A DNA stretch of 64,000 bases, from NCBI GenBank assembly GCA_034440615.1, contig JAOTOM010004022.1, positions 148,045-212,044 of the forward strand, written 5' to 3'. The DNA is from Ashinkailepas kermadecensis (lineage: Eukaryota > Arthropoda > Thecostraca > Neolepadidae). The notes under the pieces were generated by a model. That model worked only from the letters and a program-made list of their open reading frames with translations, had not been told where the DNA came from and searched no databases. This document shows, one piece after another, positions 46,413 through 58,978 of the stretch; position 1 is the stretch's first letter; each line of letters opens with the position of its first letter. The translations under genes and the position numbers were made by a program.

Positions 46413-46960
46413 ACAATGCACCAGTAGTGCATGTGAGTCGACTTTTAAATTTACCAACGGCATCGAGCAATACAATACAATTTAAAAAACTCATCGAGCA
46501 GATCGACAATTAACAAAATTGTTGTTGCTCGCAAGCGAGGTATACAGGAAAGGCAATGATGGCGACAAAGTTTAAGTGCGATCCCAGGGGCTACGAGTGA
46601 CCGTGGCCAAAAATGAGCAGTTATAACAGCCAAAGCATTTGCCGGAGGCAGTTTAGAGTTATCTGGAGATGTTTCCGAAGACATTTTTCATTGATAAAGT
46701 AACAATCAGGAGCGTTCAGCGCATTAGTAAGAGAGGGAAAAGCGACTTCAGTAGAGCGTTCTCTATATTGGTGATGCAGATAATAGACGACCATGGTTAG
46801 AATTCAGGCAACACGGGATCTTCGGGTGGAACGTTGCCACAAGAAATGGCCGCTGAAGTGTATTCAACTGGATTTTATCTAGTTTACTAGCATTTCCTAA
46901 TGGTCGAGGACGAACATTACTGGGAACATCATATAAATACCCACCTCCTCACCAACCCTA

Positions 46961-46964
<4 letters not shown>

Positions 46965-47022
<58 letters not shown>
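46965..47022. repeat. (TA)n microsatellite, 58 bp
   Basis: Pure TA dinucleotide followed by ACACACAAACAC. Confidence 0.97.
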
Positions 47023-47028
<6 letters not shown>

Positions 47029-48008
47029 AACACATATATTCACGGAGAGTTCCGACATTGGGGGACCTGAAGCATGCACAGATTCGACAATATTCTAGAG
47101 ACCTCTGAATGGCTCCACCCAGAAGGTACGGGGACAGCGAAAGCAAGAATATTTCGATCTCTCGACAAAGTTTCTTGTGGGGAAGAAGTCGAATAAGCGA
47201 ATGAATCCCACACATACTAACCAGAAAGGAAAGATTAATTGAAACGGACTTTCTCAGACACGGACCGGCAATGTTCGTGGTGCAGTTGCCCGCATCCCAG
47301 AGACGTTTCTGTTGTCCGCATCCCAGCAATGTTTCTGGTGGCCGCAACTGATGGCCTTTCGACCAATAGCCGGAACAGAGCGTAAAGAGCGCATGTTCTG
47401 CACCGCTGAGGAGACTGTTCTAACTCTGGGCCGCGTCACGTCTTGTGGCTGCCCGCTCAGCCACGGCAGGCCGATTCAGTAGCTCTTATACCGCTTCGCG
47501 ACAGGCATTCGCCCAGTTCCGGCTGACAAAGCGGCGTCGCCTTCGTATGCCAATTTCTGTTCTGTCCAATCCCAACAGCTGTTCGTAAGAGGCGTCCTTG
47601 TGGGAGAATTGTCGCTCTCTGTGGTAATCCGAAGAGGAGGCGTTGTTCCACGGCTGGACGTTAGTACACGCCGAGGCGGCCGTACAACGGAGGGCACCCG
47701 TGGACGAGGAGGCGGCCGCACAACGGGGCCACCCGTGGACGAGGTCGGGTAGCTGTCCGTCAGGACGGCGCCGTGTCGGCTGAGCCGCGGCCAGCTGGCG
47801 CGGCGCCGCCCGGCGCGCGCGCGCTCACACCCGCGCCGCGCCGCTGACCTTGTGCGCCACGTCCGCCACAGTCGCCAGCTGGCGCCGCCGGTCACGTGAC
47901 CAGCGGCGCGGCGCGGCGCAGCCAGTTCGCGGGTGGTCGCGCGCTGCGGCTGCGGCTGTGGAAATCTCCAGTCGTCGGCAGGTGTCCTGGCGGCGCGCCG
48001 CGTGCATG

Positions 48009-48122
48009 CCCATTGGCGGCGTCTTGGTGCGCGGGCCCATTGGCGGCGTCTTGGTGCGCGGGCCCATTGGCGGCGTCTTGGTGCGCGGGCCCATTGGCGG
48101 CGTCTTGGTGCGCGGGCCGATT
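48009..48122. repeat. 27 bp minisatellite, about 4 copies
   Basis: Unit CATTGGCGGCGTCTTGGTGC then GCGGGCC. Confidence 0.95.
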
Positions 48123-48317
48123 GGCGATTGCGCCACTCGCCAGCTCTGGGCCACCCCTGACCTTATGACGATCAAAAAGTGAAATTTTCCTTCAGGTGCG
48201 TTGTTTGCAAGAACGAGGAGGGTTTCGCATTTCCCTGCGTCCTGGCTGTTCGTTTCGGCTCCGGAGTTTCAGCCGCATGTTTTTCCGTCAATTTGTTACT
48301 GAGTCAGGTATTGCAGT

Positions 48318-48535
48318 CAGGGACGGATCCAGAAACATGGCCTCGAAGTGAAGACGAATTTATGCTGCTTCGAAAAACACATCAGATGTGAAGAGCTATG
48401 ATTAGTCGGGTCCGTTTAGGGCAATATTCATATCAGAAAGTGTCTTCGAGTTCAAGAAAATGTCATTTTAAATCAAAATATCAACAAAAGTCGGCCTCTT
48501 GAGCGTAGACCATTTGCCCCCTGGATCCGGTTCTG
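48318..48535. mobile_element. hAT-like MITE
   Basis: A 218 bp segment starting CAGGGACGGATCCAG and ending CTGGATCCGGTTCTG, an imperfect inverted repeat matching the CAGNGNCGGATCCAG type of end common to animal hAT non-autonomous elements. The 8 bp flanks are ATTGCAGT and GATACAGT, agreeing at 5 of 8 positions as a decayed target duplication would. It has no coding capacity. Confidence 0.6.
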
Positions 48536-48854
48536 GATACAGTGATATAGATGAAAGGTATCTTAAGTAGTTTTCAAGGTTTTCTGACAATTCCAGGTGA
48601 TGATTATGTGCTGAGTATACATTCTAGCCTGTGGTCGAGGAAGAGAAACAGTGTTGCTTAAATGGTGTTGTTCAGGTACAAACGATACAGGTGTGTGTCG
48701 GTCTGATATAATAGAAGAATATCCGGTGAGCATGTTGGTCAGGTGCTCAGGATGGTCCAAAGTGCTTGCCAGGTGCAGAGAAGGGTCAGCTCGGGCGCAG
48801 AGTCTGGTCCTCTGTGGTAGGTATTCAGGTTTGGAGGATCATCCGCTGGCCAGG

Positions 48855-49372
48855 TACAGAGGATCACCTCCAGCTGCCCGGCTCCGGTGGTGCAGTGCTC
48901 AGCTTCAGAGGATCACCTCCCGTGCCCGGCTCCGGTGGTGTGGTGCTCAGCTTCAGAGGATCACCTCCCGTGCCCGGCTCCGGTGGTGCGGTGCTCAGCT
49001 TCAGAGGATCACCTCCAGCTGCCCGGCTCCGGTGGTGTGGTGCTCAGCTTCAGAGGATCACCTCCCGTGCCCGGCTCCGGTGGTGCGGTGCTCAGCTTCA
49101 GAGGATCACCTCCAGCTGCCCGGCTCCGGTGGTGTGGTGCTGAGCTTCAGAGGATCACCTCCCGTGCCCGGCTCCGGCGGTGTGGTGCTCAGCTTCAGAG
49201 GATCACCTCCCGTGCCCGGCTCCGGTGGTGCGGTGCTCAGCTTCAGAGGATCACCTCCCGTGCCCGGCTCCGGTGGTGTGGTGCTCAGCTTCAGAGGATC
49301 ACCTCCCGTGCCCGGCTCCGGTGGTGCGGTGCTCAGCTTCAGAGGATCACCTCCCGTGCCCGGCTCCGGCGC
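48855..49372. repeat. 48-49 bp minisatellite, about 11 copies
   Basis: Units contain CGGCTCCGGTGGTGTGGTGC and TCAGCTTCAGAGGATCACCT, ending either CCCGTGCC or CCAGCTGCC; the two forms differ by one base in length. Confidence 0.96.
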
Positions 49373-49912
49373 TTCACCAGCTCGCTGCGGTCGGCAGCGG
49401 TGCGGGAGTGGGCCTCCGCAGTCGGTGGTCTGTCTTTGTTCTGGCTGGCCGGTCGTGTGCACCGGGTCCAGATTACACGGGACGGGACGGGGAGGGGGGG
49501 GGTGCCGGCTCTGCAGTGTAATTACTGACGTGGCTTGGTCACGGTCACATCTCACCAGTGGCCACCGTGGGGTGCAGGCGCAATGACCGGTGCCGCCTCC
49601 CTCCTTCTCTCGTCGCGTGAGCGGCAGCGGCAGCTGTGGTCAGCTGTGGCGAACACGTCGGGTGCGGCCCAGCCCCACTCTGTGGACTTGAATCTTGCAG
49701 AAAGCGCACGCAGATAGCCTGTCCATCCCTTCCAGTTGTGAGCTCGTTGTGCACCTGATGTCACACGGCTTCTGCGAGATTGCGACGTCGGGTGGTTGCC
49801 AGCGTGCACGCTGCGATTCGTTGACTGCCTTGCAAATTAAATTCCTATCAACTTGACTTGATGATGCGGCAATATCAGTCGGACGGTCTGGAGATAGTGC
49901 TGTGTAATGCCT

Positions 49913-49959
49913 CGTCCGTTTGGTGCCAAGCGCGGCAGCTGCTTGGCGCCAAACGGACG
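49913..49959. repeat. 47 bp hairpin at the edge of the 67 bp array
   Basis: CGTCCGTTTGGTGCCAAGC pairs with GCTTGGCGCCAAACGGACG with a single mismatch; the loop is about 9 bases. It lies just upstream of the first (partial) unit of the 67 bp minisatellite. Confidence 0.85.
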
Positions 49960-49979
49960 CCGCCAGTCGAGTCGAGAGT

Positions 49980-50720
49980 ACAGTCGCCGGCGGCAGAGGT
50001 GCGCGCCGCCGTCTCTACTGTCCGTCTCTATTGCCAGGGGTGCTGGTCACAGTGGCCGGCAGCAGAGGTGCGCGCCGCTGTCGCCCGTCCGCCTCTACTG
50101 CCAGGGGTGCTGGTCACAGTGGCCGGCAGCAGAGGTGCGCGCCGCTGTCGCCCGTCCGCCTCTATTGCCAGGGGTGCTGGTCACAGTGGCCGGCAGCAGA
50201 GGTGCGCGCCGCTGTCGCCCGTCCGCCTCTATTGCCAGGGGTGCTGGTCACAGTGGCCGGCAGCAGAGGTGCGCGCCGCTGTCGCCCGTCCGCCTCTACT
50301 GCCAGGGGTGCTGGTCACAGTCGCCGGCAGCAGAGGTGCGCGCCGCTTTCGCCCGTCCGCCTCTACTGCCAGGGGTGCTGGTCACAGTGGCCGGCAGCAG
50401 AGGTGCGCGCCGCTGTCGCCCGTCCGTCTCTACTGCCAGGGGTGCTGGTCACAGTGGCCGGCAGCAGAGGTGCGCGCCGCTGTCGCCCGTCCGCCTCTAC
50501 TGCCAGGGGTGCTGGTCACAGTGGCCGGCAGCAGAGGTGCGCGCCGCTGTCGCCCGTCCGCCTCTATTGCCAGGGGTGCTGGTCACAGTGGCCGGCAGCA
50601 GAGGTGCACGCCGCTGTCGCCCGTCCGTCTCTACTGCCAGGGGTGCTGGTCACAGTGGCCGGCAGCAGAGGTGCGCGCCGCTGTCGCCCGTCCGCCTCTA
50701 CTGCCAGGGGTGCTGGTCTG
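49980..50720. repeat. 67 bp minisatellite, about 10.5 copies
   Basis: Units contain TGTCGCCCGTCCGCCTCTAC, TGCCAGGGGTGCTGGTCACA and GTGGCCGGCAGCAGAGGTGC. 67 is not divisible by three and the unit has no + strand stop in any frame, so three overlapping ~300-codon frames result. Confidence 0.97.
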
Positions 50721-53163
50721 TCGGACGGCCCAGCAATCTTCAGCGGGCCGAAGGGAAGGGACATCAATTGTATTGTGAATATAGTGATGATGTGAAGGGA
50801 CATCAATTGTAAAGCACGTCACTGTTATGTGAGGTTCCTCCTATGTGTCTGTGGGCCGTCGTGCGACACGAATGGATGCACTTCGCCCCAGACTTGATCA
50901 AAGCTGGCTTAAGCTGGTTTTCGACTGTTCCAGCCGGTCTGGGATTTTTTAACCCGTTCAAGCTGCCACACTGACGAAAACCTACGCCCGCAATTTGCGT
51001 GAGTACTTTGTTCTACATCATACCATCTATCATACCATCATACCATTTAAATCTGACGAAAGAACAAATTAGTACGCATAGCTGCAAAATACTCTTATGA
51101 CCAACACATTATCCAAGCGACATGTCGCCAGATCCTAGAACGCATGGGTGATGAACAATTCCAAATATTTTCCACAGGAATCATCGCGTAGCCGGGCTGT
51201 CATGGTGGGCTGTTTCCTCTCCACATGGGCAATAACAAGGAAGGACGTCTGGTATTAGTGATGCGAAAAAGAGCCGTGACACGCATCACAGTTGGTGCCT
51301 TGCTGACCCGTGGAGCCGGTGGCACCCCTCGTCGAGGCTGCGCAGCTTAGATTGCACGGCTAAACACGGTGAAAACGCTTTATCTCTCACCGGTGTGTAG
51401 GCAAATGCCCAGCCTGTCATCCACACATGGGGCTGAGATACCTTTTCACTTCTGCTCAAACCTGGAAATATGTTTAGTTTGAAAAGAATGTCGTCATACG
51501 ACGACCTTGAACCTACTCTTGGGTATCTTGTTGCGATATGACAATAACTCTTCAACACATTCCCAATGTGACATGCTTTTGAAGATGAAGAAATAAGTGA
51601 GCGAATAAAACGATTCGCTGAATGATTTTACGATGCTTGAGGGAGCATTTAGTTCGGTACATGGGGTTAGCTTTGTTGTGCCATGTCGTGACAAATTGCG
51701 AAACTAAAAATGTCAAAACTCAATACTCAAAGCTCAATGATGCGAGCTGTTTCGCTTCACAGGTGCGTGCGACGGTTTCACGACATGAAAACAAGCAGCT
51801 CTTAGGGCATTATGAGTCCTGCCCGTTGTGCTCCCCAAGCTGTAATTTGCGTTCCGAGACATAAGCCCTTTCACGACGGCCAATAAGCACCGGGATGCAA
51901 TGTCGATGACTTCGTCTAGTATGAAGGGCATATCATTGAAATATATGTACTTTATCTGTATATATGGAATGTTCAAGAAGTTTTAACTATGAAGTAATAA
52001 ACTCAATATTAAACTCAATCAGCATATTCAAATTGTGGCACTGTTTGAAGAAGAAAAAAAACGCTCAATTCACAGAAACAACCAGCCAATCTGGCCGCAT
52101 TTGACACCATGGCCGGGAGGTAGGAGTTGCCGGATAGAACATAAATTTGCCGTTGGATTACCAGCATATATACAATATTAAGGAGAAAGTGGTAGTATAT
52201 ATCCTGCGGATTAATATTTTTCCTTTTGCGTTTTATTTTATGACTGTGAAGTACCTGTATTATGAATAAATATTGAAATACATCATTTCCAGATGCTACG
52301 ATTCCCTCTTGACGCTCCCGAAAATATTAAATTATCTCCACTTTACAAGCGGGTTGTTTACAGTTGTAATGGCGTCCGCTGTACCGCACCATACATGGCT
52401 CCGTTTTTAAATGTTGCTGTACTCCTACCTGAATATCCCCTACTGTGGGGGGAGGGAAATTGATCCTTGTCTTTGAATATCATACACGCAAGAAAGAACA
52501 AAGCATGAATTGTTTACAGCACCCAAAAGACCGCAACACGTCCAAAATATGTGCATCTGAGACAAACTTGTTTGTTGGCTCACCTAACATATTTCAGCCG
52601 TAAATGATGCAATCAGAGCACAAATAATGACGTCATTTTTTGAAACGTGGATTATGATTCGTCCCAGCTATCATAAAGGGCCAATCACTTACTGCAGTTG
52701 AAGTTGGCTGGCGATATTGATCAGAGTGGTCGAGTGCTCGGAAAATTTGGCATTTGAAGACCGCTGAATTCGACAAACAGCTGTTGTCATCGAGTTTACT
52801 TCCCAAGTCAGGCTCGCTTGGTCTGACTTCCAGATTTCCGACTAGATGACGCATCAGGCGCGGATGTGGGTGTACATTTTCAGGGTTTGTGTATAAACAG
52901 GCTGTTACTAGTCCAAAAACTTGTCGTATTAGGTAACTGAACCTACTCTGTTTGTTTATTGATATCATAAATTGGTCCAATCTACAGACTAAAAACTTTC
53001 AGATCAACGTAATTGTTATGCCCTGACCCCGCCATTTCGATGTCATGACGATTACTTCCCGCTAGTGCACGCGTGAAACCGCCTACAGATAACTTCCTTC
53101 AAGGAAGAGCAATCCGACTAGACGTGTCACACACAGTCGCACAAAACTCACCATCCCACTCAG
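50721..53163. other. AT-rich sequence within EGFR intron 2, no gene seen
   Basis: The longest repeat-free, AT-rich stretch of the window. No recognisable coding sequence on either strand. Confidence 0.45.
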
Positions 53164-53370
53164 CGAGTTGTGGGAGCTGTCATGGGGCCGAGTCCGATCT
53201 GGACAAACTGCTGTAGTCGGTGCGGCCTGCCTGGCTCTATGGTCGCACCACACCGGGGAGCATCACGCTCTCCGCGACGTCACCCATCTGTGGGACTGGC
53301 TGGTGCCCGCGCTGTTCCGGGCGGCCGACCGCTCGGGCGCCGCTCCATCGCCGTCCGAGCGACAGGGCAG
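53164..53370 (+). CDS. possible orphan exon, unrecognised (very weak polycystin-like pattern)
   Basis: A 207-base open segment bounded by a plausible acceptor (CCATCCCACTCAG|) and donor (GGGCAG|GTGCCA), just before a long GA tract. The frame beginning at 53168 gives a short hydrophobic run (VVGAACLALW), then a segment ending DVTHLWDWLVPALF. The spacing of hydrophobic stretch, small loop and W-x-W-[LM]-x(0-3)-[LV]-P-x-L recalls the region after a transmembrane helix in polycystin-1-like proteins, but this is only an impression and no catalytic or diagnostic motif is present. All three frames are open here, so it may be chance coding potential in GC-rich DNA. It lies inside the presumed EGFR intron 2; it does not resemble any part of EGFR. 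Confidence 0.15.
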
Positions 53371-53402
53371 GTGCCACCTGTCACAGAGGGATACAGAGAG
53401 GG

Positions 53403-53692
<290 letters not shown>

Positions 53693-53856
53693 GGGGACGA
53701 GTGGTCTAGGGGTAAGATGCTCGTATCACAATCGGAAGATTGTGGGTTCGAATCTCACCTGTCGCTACTCTTCGCCCGCGACCAATCGGCGTGAGAGATT
53801 GGTGACGCTGTATGACTCAACGGTCGACGTGTCGTAAAACCAATAACTAACCAACC
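53693..53856 (+). mobile_element. tRNA-derived SINE inserted in a GA/GACAGG tract
   Basis: A near-identical relative of the 26.57 kb copy: head GTGGTCTAGGGGTAAGATGC, B box GGGTTCGAATCTC, body CCAATCGGCGTGAGAGATTG, tail TCGTAAAACCAATAACTAAC. The same AGAGAGAGACAGG sequence lies on both sides, consistent with a target duplication inside the simple repeat, though it cannot be measured in such sequence. Confidence 0.9.
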
Positions 53857-54682
53857 AGAGAGAGAGAGAGAGACAGGGAGATAGAGAGAGACAGGGAGAT
53901 AGAGAGACACAGGGAGATAGAGAGAGACGGAGAGAGAGCGAGAGAGACGGAGAGAGAGCGAGACAGAGACATCGGGAGGGAGAGAGAGAGGGGGAATCAA
54001 GCTGATGTGAGCAGCAGCACCCGGTCACGGACAACTGGCGGTAGCAGGCTTCTGACCCGGCTGCAGTGGCCGGCCTGCGGTACAGTTGGCAGCGGGTGCG
54101 TCTGACAGCAGGGGGTACGTCTCCACAGCCATCGGCAGCTATCGGGACGGATGCTCCGCCATGCCGACAGAGGCATGTTAAAGAGGAAACTCGCCACCAA
54201 ATGGCGGCCGCCGGCGGTCAGGTGGCCATCTCAGACGCAGCTGGCGATGGCACGGTCATTGTGACCTCCGGGCCGGCATGCACGCCACAGTTGAAGCTCG
54301 CGCTACAAGGTCTGACGCTGTGGCGCGAGCGCCGGCGAGATCCGGGCTCCATGGACGAGTCCGAGCGGAATGGTCGCACGTCAGTTATCTACGCCAGTAT
54401 GACTTTCTCCTCTTTTGCTGTCCTTATTAAGCAGTCATATATCCGTTTCAGCGTACTAATTGACCTACTGTTGGAACCTTTGGATGCAGGTACCGACACC
54501 AACCGTACCTGGGAAACGCTGCAGTCGGGATCTTCGACAAATGGAATCCGTCGATTTTCCTTTGTCTGCTGCCGCTGCGAGTGGTTGGGCAACAGGCGCT
54601 CCGGCCGGCCCAGTCCGCGCTCCGGCGGACACGCGGAGACAATTTGTCCGCACTCTGTATCTCCTGATCAACTGGGCCTGAT

Positions 54683-57600
54683 CTCTCACACATCCGCCCG
54701 GCGCGGCTGGCCTCTCGGCCGACCTACTGCCCACCTACTGCACACCTCCGTCCGGCGCGGCTGGCCTCTCGGCCGACCTACTGCCCACCTACTGCCCACC
54801 TCCGCCCGGCGCGGCTGGCCTCTCGGCCGACCTACTGCCCACCTACTGCACACCTCCGCCCGGCGCGGCTGGCCTCTCGGCCGACCTACTGCCCACCTAC
54901 TGCACACCTCCGTCCGGCGCGGCTAGCCTCTCGGCCGACCTACTGCCCACCTACTGCACACCTCCGTCCGGCGCGGCTGGCCTCTCGGCCGACCTACTGC
55001 CCACCTACTGCACACCTACTGCCCACCTACTGCCCACCTACTGCACACCTCCGTCCGGCGCGGCTAGCCTCTCGGCCGACCTACTGCCCACCTACTGCAC
55101 ACCTCCGTCCGGCGCGGCTGGCCTCTCGGCCGACCTACTGCCCACCTACTGCACACCTCCGCCCGGCCCGGCTGGCCTCTCGGCCGACCTACTGCCCACC
55201 TACTGCCCACCTACTGCACACCTCCGTCCGGCGCGGCTGGCCTCTCGGCCGACTTACTGCCCACCTACTGCACACCTCCGCCCGGCCCGGCTGGCCTCTC
55301 GGCCGACCTACTGCCCACCTACTGCCCACCTACTGCACACCTCCGCCCGGCGCGGCTGGCCTCTCGGCCGACCTACTGCCCACCTACTGCCCACCTACTG
55401 CACACCTCCGCCCGGCGCGGCTGGCCTCTCGGCCGACCTACTGCCCACCTACTGCACACCTCCGCCCGGCGCGGCTAGCCTCTCGGCCGACCTACTGCCC
55501 ACCTACTGCACACTCCGCCCGGCGCGGCTGGCCTCTCGGCCGACCTACTGCCCACCTACTGCACACCTCCGCCCGGCGCGGCTCGCCTCTCGGCCGACCT
55601 ACTGCCCACCTACTGCACACCTACTGCACACCTCCGTCCGGCGCGGCTGGCCTCTCGGCCGACCTACTGCCCACCTACTGCACACCTCCGTCCGGCGCGG
55701 CTGGCCTCTCGGCCGACCTACTGCCCACCTACTGCACACCTCCGCCCGGCGCGGCTGGCCTCTCGGCCGACCTACTGCCCACCTACTGCACACCTCCGTC
55801 CGGCCCGGCTGGCCTCTCGGCCGACCTACTGCCCACCTACTGCCCACCTACTGCACACCTCCGCCCGGCGCGGCTGGCCTCTCGGCCGACCTACTGCCCA
55901 CCTACTGCCCACCTACTGCACACCTCCGCCCGGCGCGGCTGGCCTCTCGGCCGACCTACTGCCCACCTACTGCACACCTCCGTCCGGCGCGGCTGGCCTC
56001 TCGGCCGACCTACTGCCCACCTACTGCTCACCTCCGCCCGGCGCGGCTGGCCTCTCGGCCGACCTACTGCCCACCTACTGCACACCTCCGCCCGGCGCGG
56101 CTGGCCTCTCGGCCGACCTACTGCCCACCTACTGCACACCTACTGCACACCTCCGTCCGGCGCGGCTGGCCTCTCGGCCGACCTACTGCCCACCTACTGC
56201 ACACCTCCGCCCGGCGCGGCTGGCCTCTCGGCCGACCTACTGCCCACCTACTGCACACCTCCGCCCGGCGCGGCTGGCCTCTCGGCCGACCTACTGCCCA
56301 CCTACTGCCCACCTACTGCCCACCTCCGTCCGGCGCGGCTGGCCTCTCGGCCGACCTACTGCCCACCTACTGCCCACCTACTGCACACCTCCGTCCGGCG
56401 CGGCTGGCCTCTCGGCCCACCTACTGCCCACCTACTGCCCACCTACTGCACACCTCCGTCCGGCGCGGCTGGCCTCTCGGCCGACCTACTGCCCACCTAC
56501 TGCACACCTCCGCCCGGCGCGGCTGGCCTCTCGGCCGACCTACTGCCCACCTACTGCACACCTCCGCCCGGCGCGGCTGGCCTCTCGGCCGACCTACTGC
56601 CCACCTACTGCCCACCTACTGCCCACCTCCGTCCGGCGCGGCTGGCCTCTCGGCCGACCTACTGCCCACCTACTGCACACCTCCGTCCGGCGCGGCTGGC
56701 CTCTCGGCCCACCTACTGCCCACCTACTGCCCACCTACTGCCCACCTACTGCACACCTCCGTCCGGCGCGGCTGGCCTCTCGGCCCACCTACTGCCCACC
56801 TACTGCACACCTCCGTCCGGCGCGGCTAGCCTCTCGGCCGACCTACTGCCCACCTACTGCACACCTCCGTCCGGCGCGGCTGGCCTCTCGGCCGACCTAC
56901 TGCCCACCTACTGCCCACCTCCGCCCGGCGCGGCTGGCCTCTCGGCCGACCTACTGCCCACCTACTGCACACCTCCGCCCGGCGCGGCTGGCCTCTCGGC
57001 CGACCTACTGCCCACCTACTGCACACCTCCGTCCGGCGCGGCTAGCCTCTCGGCCGACCTACTGTCCACCTACTGCACACCTCCGTCCGGCGCGGCTGGC
57101 CTCTCGGCCGACCTACTGCCCACCTACTGCCCACCTACTGCACACCTCCGTCCGGCGCGGCTGGCCTCTCGGCCGACCTACTGCCCACCTACTGCACACC
57201 TCCGTCCGGCGCGGCTGGCCTCTCGGCCCACCTACTGCCCACCTACTGCCCACCTACTGCACACCGCCGTCCGGCGCGGCTGGCCTCTCGGCCGACCTAC
57301 TGCCCACCTACTGCCCACCTACTGCACACCTCCGCCCGGCGCGGCTGGCCTCTCGGCCGACCTACTGCCCACCTACTGCACACCTCCGCCCGGCGCGGCT
57401 GGCCTCTCGGCCGACCTACTGCCCACCTACTGCCCACCTCCGCCCGGCGCGGCTGGCCTCTCGGCCGACCTACTGCCCACCTACTGCACACCTCCGTCCG
57501 GCGCGGCTGGCTCTCGGCCGACCTACTGCCCACCTACTGCACACCTCCGCCCGGCGCGGCTGGCCTCTCGGCCGACCTACTGCCCACCTACTGCCCACCT

Positions 57601-58085
57601 CCGCCCGGCGCGGCTGGCCTCTCGGCCGACCTACTGCCCACCTACTGCACACCTCCGCCCGGCGCGGCTGGCCTCTCGGCCGACCTACTGCCCACCTACT
57701 GCACACCTCCGTCCGGCGCGGCTGGCCTCTCGGCCGACCTACTGCCCACCTACTGCACACCTCCGCCCGGCGCGGCTGGCCTCTCGGCCGACCTACTGCC
57801 CACCTACTGCACACCTCCGCCCGCCGCGGCTGGCCTCTCGGCCGACCTACTGCCCACCTACTGCACACCTCCGTCCGGCGCGGCTGGCCTCTCGGCCGAC
57901 CTACTGCCCACCTACTGCACACCTCCGCCCGGCGCGGCTGGCCTCTCGGCCGACCTACTGCCCACCTACTGCACACCTCCGCCCGGCGCGGCTGGCCTCT
58001 CGGCCGACCTACTGCCCACCTACTGCACACCTACTGCCCACCTACTGCCCACCTACTGCCCACCTACTGCACACCTCCGTCCGGC
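54683..58085. repeat. 54 bp minisatellite, 3.4 kb, about 60 copies
   Basis: Main unit CTACTGCCCACCTACTGCAC then ACCTCCGTCCGGCGCGGCTG and GCCTCTCGGCCGAC. Extra 11 bp CTACTGCCCAC blocks are inserted at many junctions, so 54, 65 and longer spacings alternate. Subtypes differ at CCGTCC/CCGCCC, GGCTGG/GGCTAG and GGCGCGG/GGCCCGG. The array ends in several bare CTACTGCCCAC blocks (58018-58075). Confidence 0.98.
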
Positions 58086-58700
58086 TGGCGGCCGGCAACT
58101 GGTCGGCGGCCGCTCAGACACTCTGAAGGGTCGAGGTTGCCACAGCTGCCGACCAACTGTCACAATCTTAGCTTCAAATGTCCGCCTGTCACGCAGCACG
58201 TGACGGATGACATTGCGGTGGCTCAGCTCCATTATTTCAACACACATTTCAAGTGGCCGTTAGCAGTGTTTCAGCTCCACAGTAGTTTAAGACGTATGCA
58301 AGAGGCGGCGTTCCACGACGAGGAGCCTCAGACGAGGTTCCCTGAGCAGCGGCGTCTCTGCACAGCCCATACCTCGGCTCTGCAAAGATCGACCCATGTC
58401 GCCGTCTAGGGTCTGGAAAAATCTGACACGATTTCGCTGCGTTTGATTTCCAGCGTGACTGCGGACAGAACACTGTTGTAACCGCCAAATGGCGCGTTTT
58501 TGTTGTTTTTTTAAAAAGTATTGCAAAGAACACTGCATACCATGCAACGGAGGCGGATCTTTGGCTTTGTTAACTCCTATAAGAAGCTACGTTATGCTAT
58601 GCTATGCTATGTGACTCGAATTTCGAAAAGGTAAATTGATGTTGGCGCTCGGTTTCATCAACGTTGTAATTATAGGAGAATGCCCCGACCCGGTCATGGC

Positions 58701-58978
58701 ACTTGGCCACCGTGTTAATGCGGGGCAGCCTCAGCCGCTGTTTGTGACCATCTTTGGCATTGCAAAGCCAAAGATGGTCACAAACATTAACTGCCCCGCA
58801 TTAACACTTGGCCACCGTGTTAATGCGGGGCAGCCTCAGCCGCTGTTTGTGACCATCTTTGGCATTGCAAAGCCAAAGATGGTCACAAACATTAACTGCC
58901 CCGCATTAACACTTGGCTACCGTGTTAATGCGGGGCAGCCTCAGCCACTGTTTGTGACCATCTTTGGCATTGCAAAGC
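58701..58978. repeat. 105 bp tandem repeat, each unit a hairpin (2.6 copies)
   Basis: Units begin at 58701, 58806 and 58911. Within a unit GTTAATGCGGGGCAG pairs with CTGCCCCGCATTAAC, and inside that TTTGTGACCATCTTTGGC pairs with GCCAAAGATGGTCACAAA across an 8-base loop. So each full unit is a nested perfect palindrome of about 90 bases. Because 105 is divisible by three, a frame stays open through it (58636-59034), which is not good coding evidence. The TTAA within both outer arms would fit duplicated TTAA-target MITEs. Confidence 0.85.

Noticed and set aside
49907..50812. Three overlapping ~300-codon plus-strand frames
   Set aside because: The 67 bp repeat rotates through all three frames without a stop.
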